Shown: positions 63,865 through 64,000 of the stretch, in pieces
How the letters are laid out: every line of letters begins with the position of its first letter
Position numbering within the stretch: position 1 is the first letter of the stretch
From: Rhodophyticola porphyridii
GTDB lineage: Bacteria > Pseudomonadota > Alphaproteobacteria > Rhodobacterales > Rhodobacteraceae
Length of the DNA: 64,000 nt
Assembly (NCBI RefSeq): GCF_003688285.1
Contig: NZ_RCNT01000005.1
Span: 11,106 to 75,105, forward strand
Direction: 5' to 3'
Program-made: the position numbers and the translations under genes
The notes under the pieces: generated by a model
Told to the model about the DNA's origin: nothing
The model's database searches: none
The model's input: the letters and a program-made list of their open reading frames with translations, nothing else

Positions 63865-64000
63865 TCCGGGTGGCGATCATTGGCGCGGGGATCGGCGCGG
63901 CCCATCTGGAAGGGTACCGCGCCCTGCCCGATCTGTTCGATGTCCGGGTGCTGTGCGATCTGGACGTGGCGCGGGCACGGCTGGTCGCGGGCGACGGGCT
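63861..64000 (+). CDS. Gfo/Idh/MocA family oxidoreductase (third), N-terminal part
   Basis: A GTG at 63861 overlaps the upstream stop codon (GTGA) and opens a frame to the window edge. The 46 codons read IRVAIIGAGIGAAHLEGYR, then LFDVRVLCDLDVARARLVAG, a Rossmann start with GAGIGAAH typical of Gfo/Idh/MocA proteins. The rest of the gene lies outside the window. Confidence 0.85.
   Translation, partial: MIRVAIIGAGIGAAHLEGYRALPDLFDVRVLCDLDVARARLVAGDG

Overview
The window is GC-rich, densely coded chromosomal DNA from an alphaproteobacterium, most likely a member of the Rhodobacteraceae (Roseobacter/Rhodobacter group). Supporting signs are an IscR regulator without the usual cysteine triad beside a cysteine desulfurase, a GTTC-N7-GTTC type SOS box at recA, a CckA hybrid kinase with a CtrA-type site upstream, a eukaryote-like NADP isocitrate dehydrogenase, a complete Entner-Doudoroff gene set and an agl alpha-glucoside transport operon. 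I see no prophage, insertion sequence, CRISPR array or transposase. Gene order and content look like core genome with metabolic islands.

Layout. 0-17 kb is housekeeping: the start of a suf-type locus (cysteine desulfurase, iscR), an alpha/beta hydrolase, icd, small conserved proteins, alaS, recA, a sulfotransferase-like gene, cckA, an RsmB-like rRNA methyltransferase, guaB, rlmE and a Ppx/GppA phosphatase. 17.5-22.7 kb is a plus-strand corrinoid/folate one-carbon cluster: a small 'virulence factor' family protein, a methylenetetrahydrofolate reductase homologue, a methyl-THF:corrinoid methyltransferase, a membrane protein and a RamA/RACo-like corrinoid activator. tRNA-Gly(CCC) follows. 22.9-26.6 kb is a zwf-pgl-pgi operon on the minus strand. 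26.9-37.5 kb is mixed: a reductive-dehalogenase-like Fe-S protein, an agmatinase-family ureohydrolase, an HNH protein, a carboxylesterase, a 3-methyladenine glycosylase, an MFS transporter, an NDUFAF6-like protein, a methyltransferase, cimA and cysS. 37.7-41.4 kb carries a YjbR-type protein, an aminotransferase, ada and an isocitrate-lyase-family enzyme. 41.4-44.7 kb has an outer-membrane beta-barrel protein, eda and edd.

45.9-56 kb is a sugar island: aglEFGAK on the minus strand, with aglR, a GH1 beta-glucosidase and glk diverging on the plus strand. Glucosides would be imported, hydrolysed, phosphorylated by Glk and degraded through Zwf, Pgl, Edd and Eda, all encoded here. The zwf and edd promoters share the same 12-bp palindrome (GTTAGCGCTAAC) about 40 bp before the start codon. 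The agl promoter and aglR share a second palindrome with a GCGC core. 56-60 kb is the putR/putA proline catabolism pair. The end of the window has a dienelactone-hydrolase-like protein, a GntR regulator and a translationally coupled series of three Gfo/Idh/MocA dehydrogenase genes, the last cut by the window edge.

The points most worth a second look are the Arg-rich tails shared by two unrelated proteins of the one-carbon cluster, the shared Entner-Doudoroff palindromes, a CtrA site at cckA, a compositional break inside cysS next to a 21-bp inverted-repeat element, and the NDUFAF6-like pseudo-synthase.
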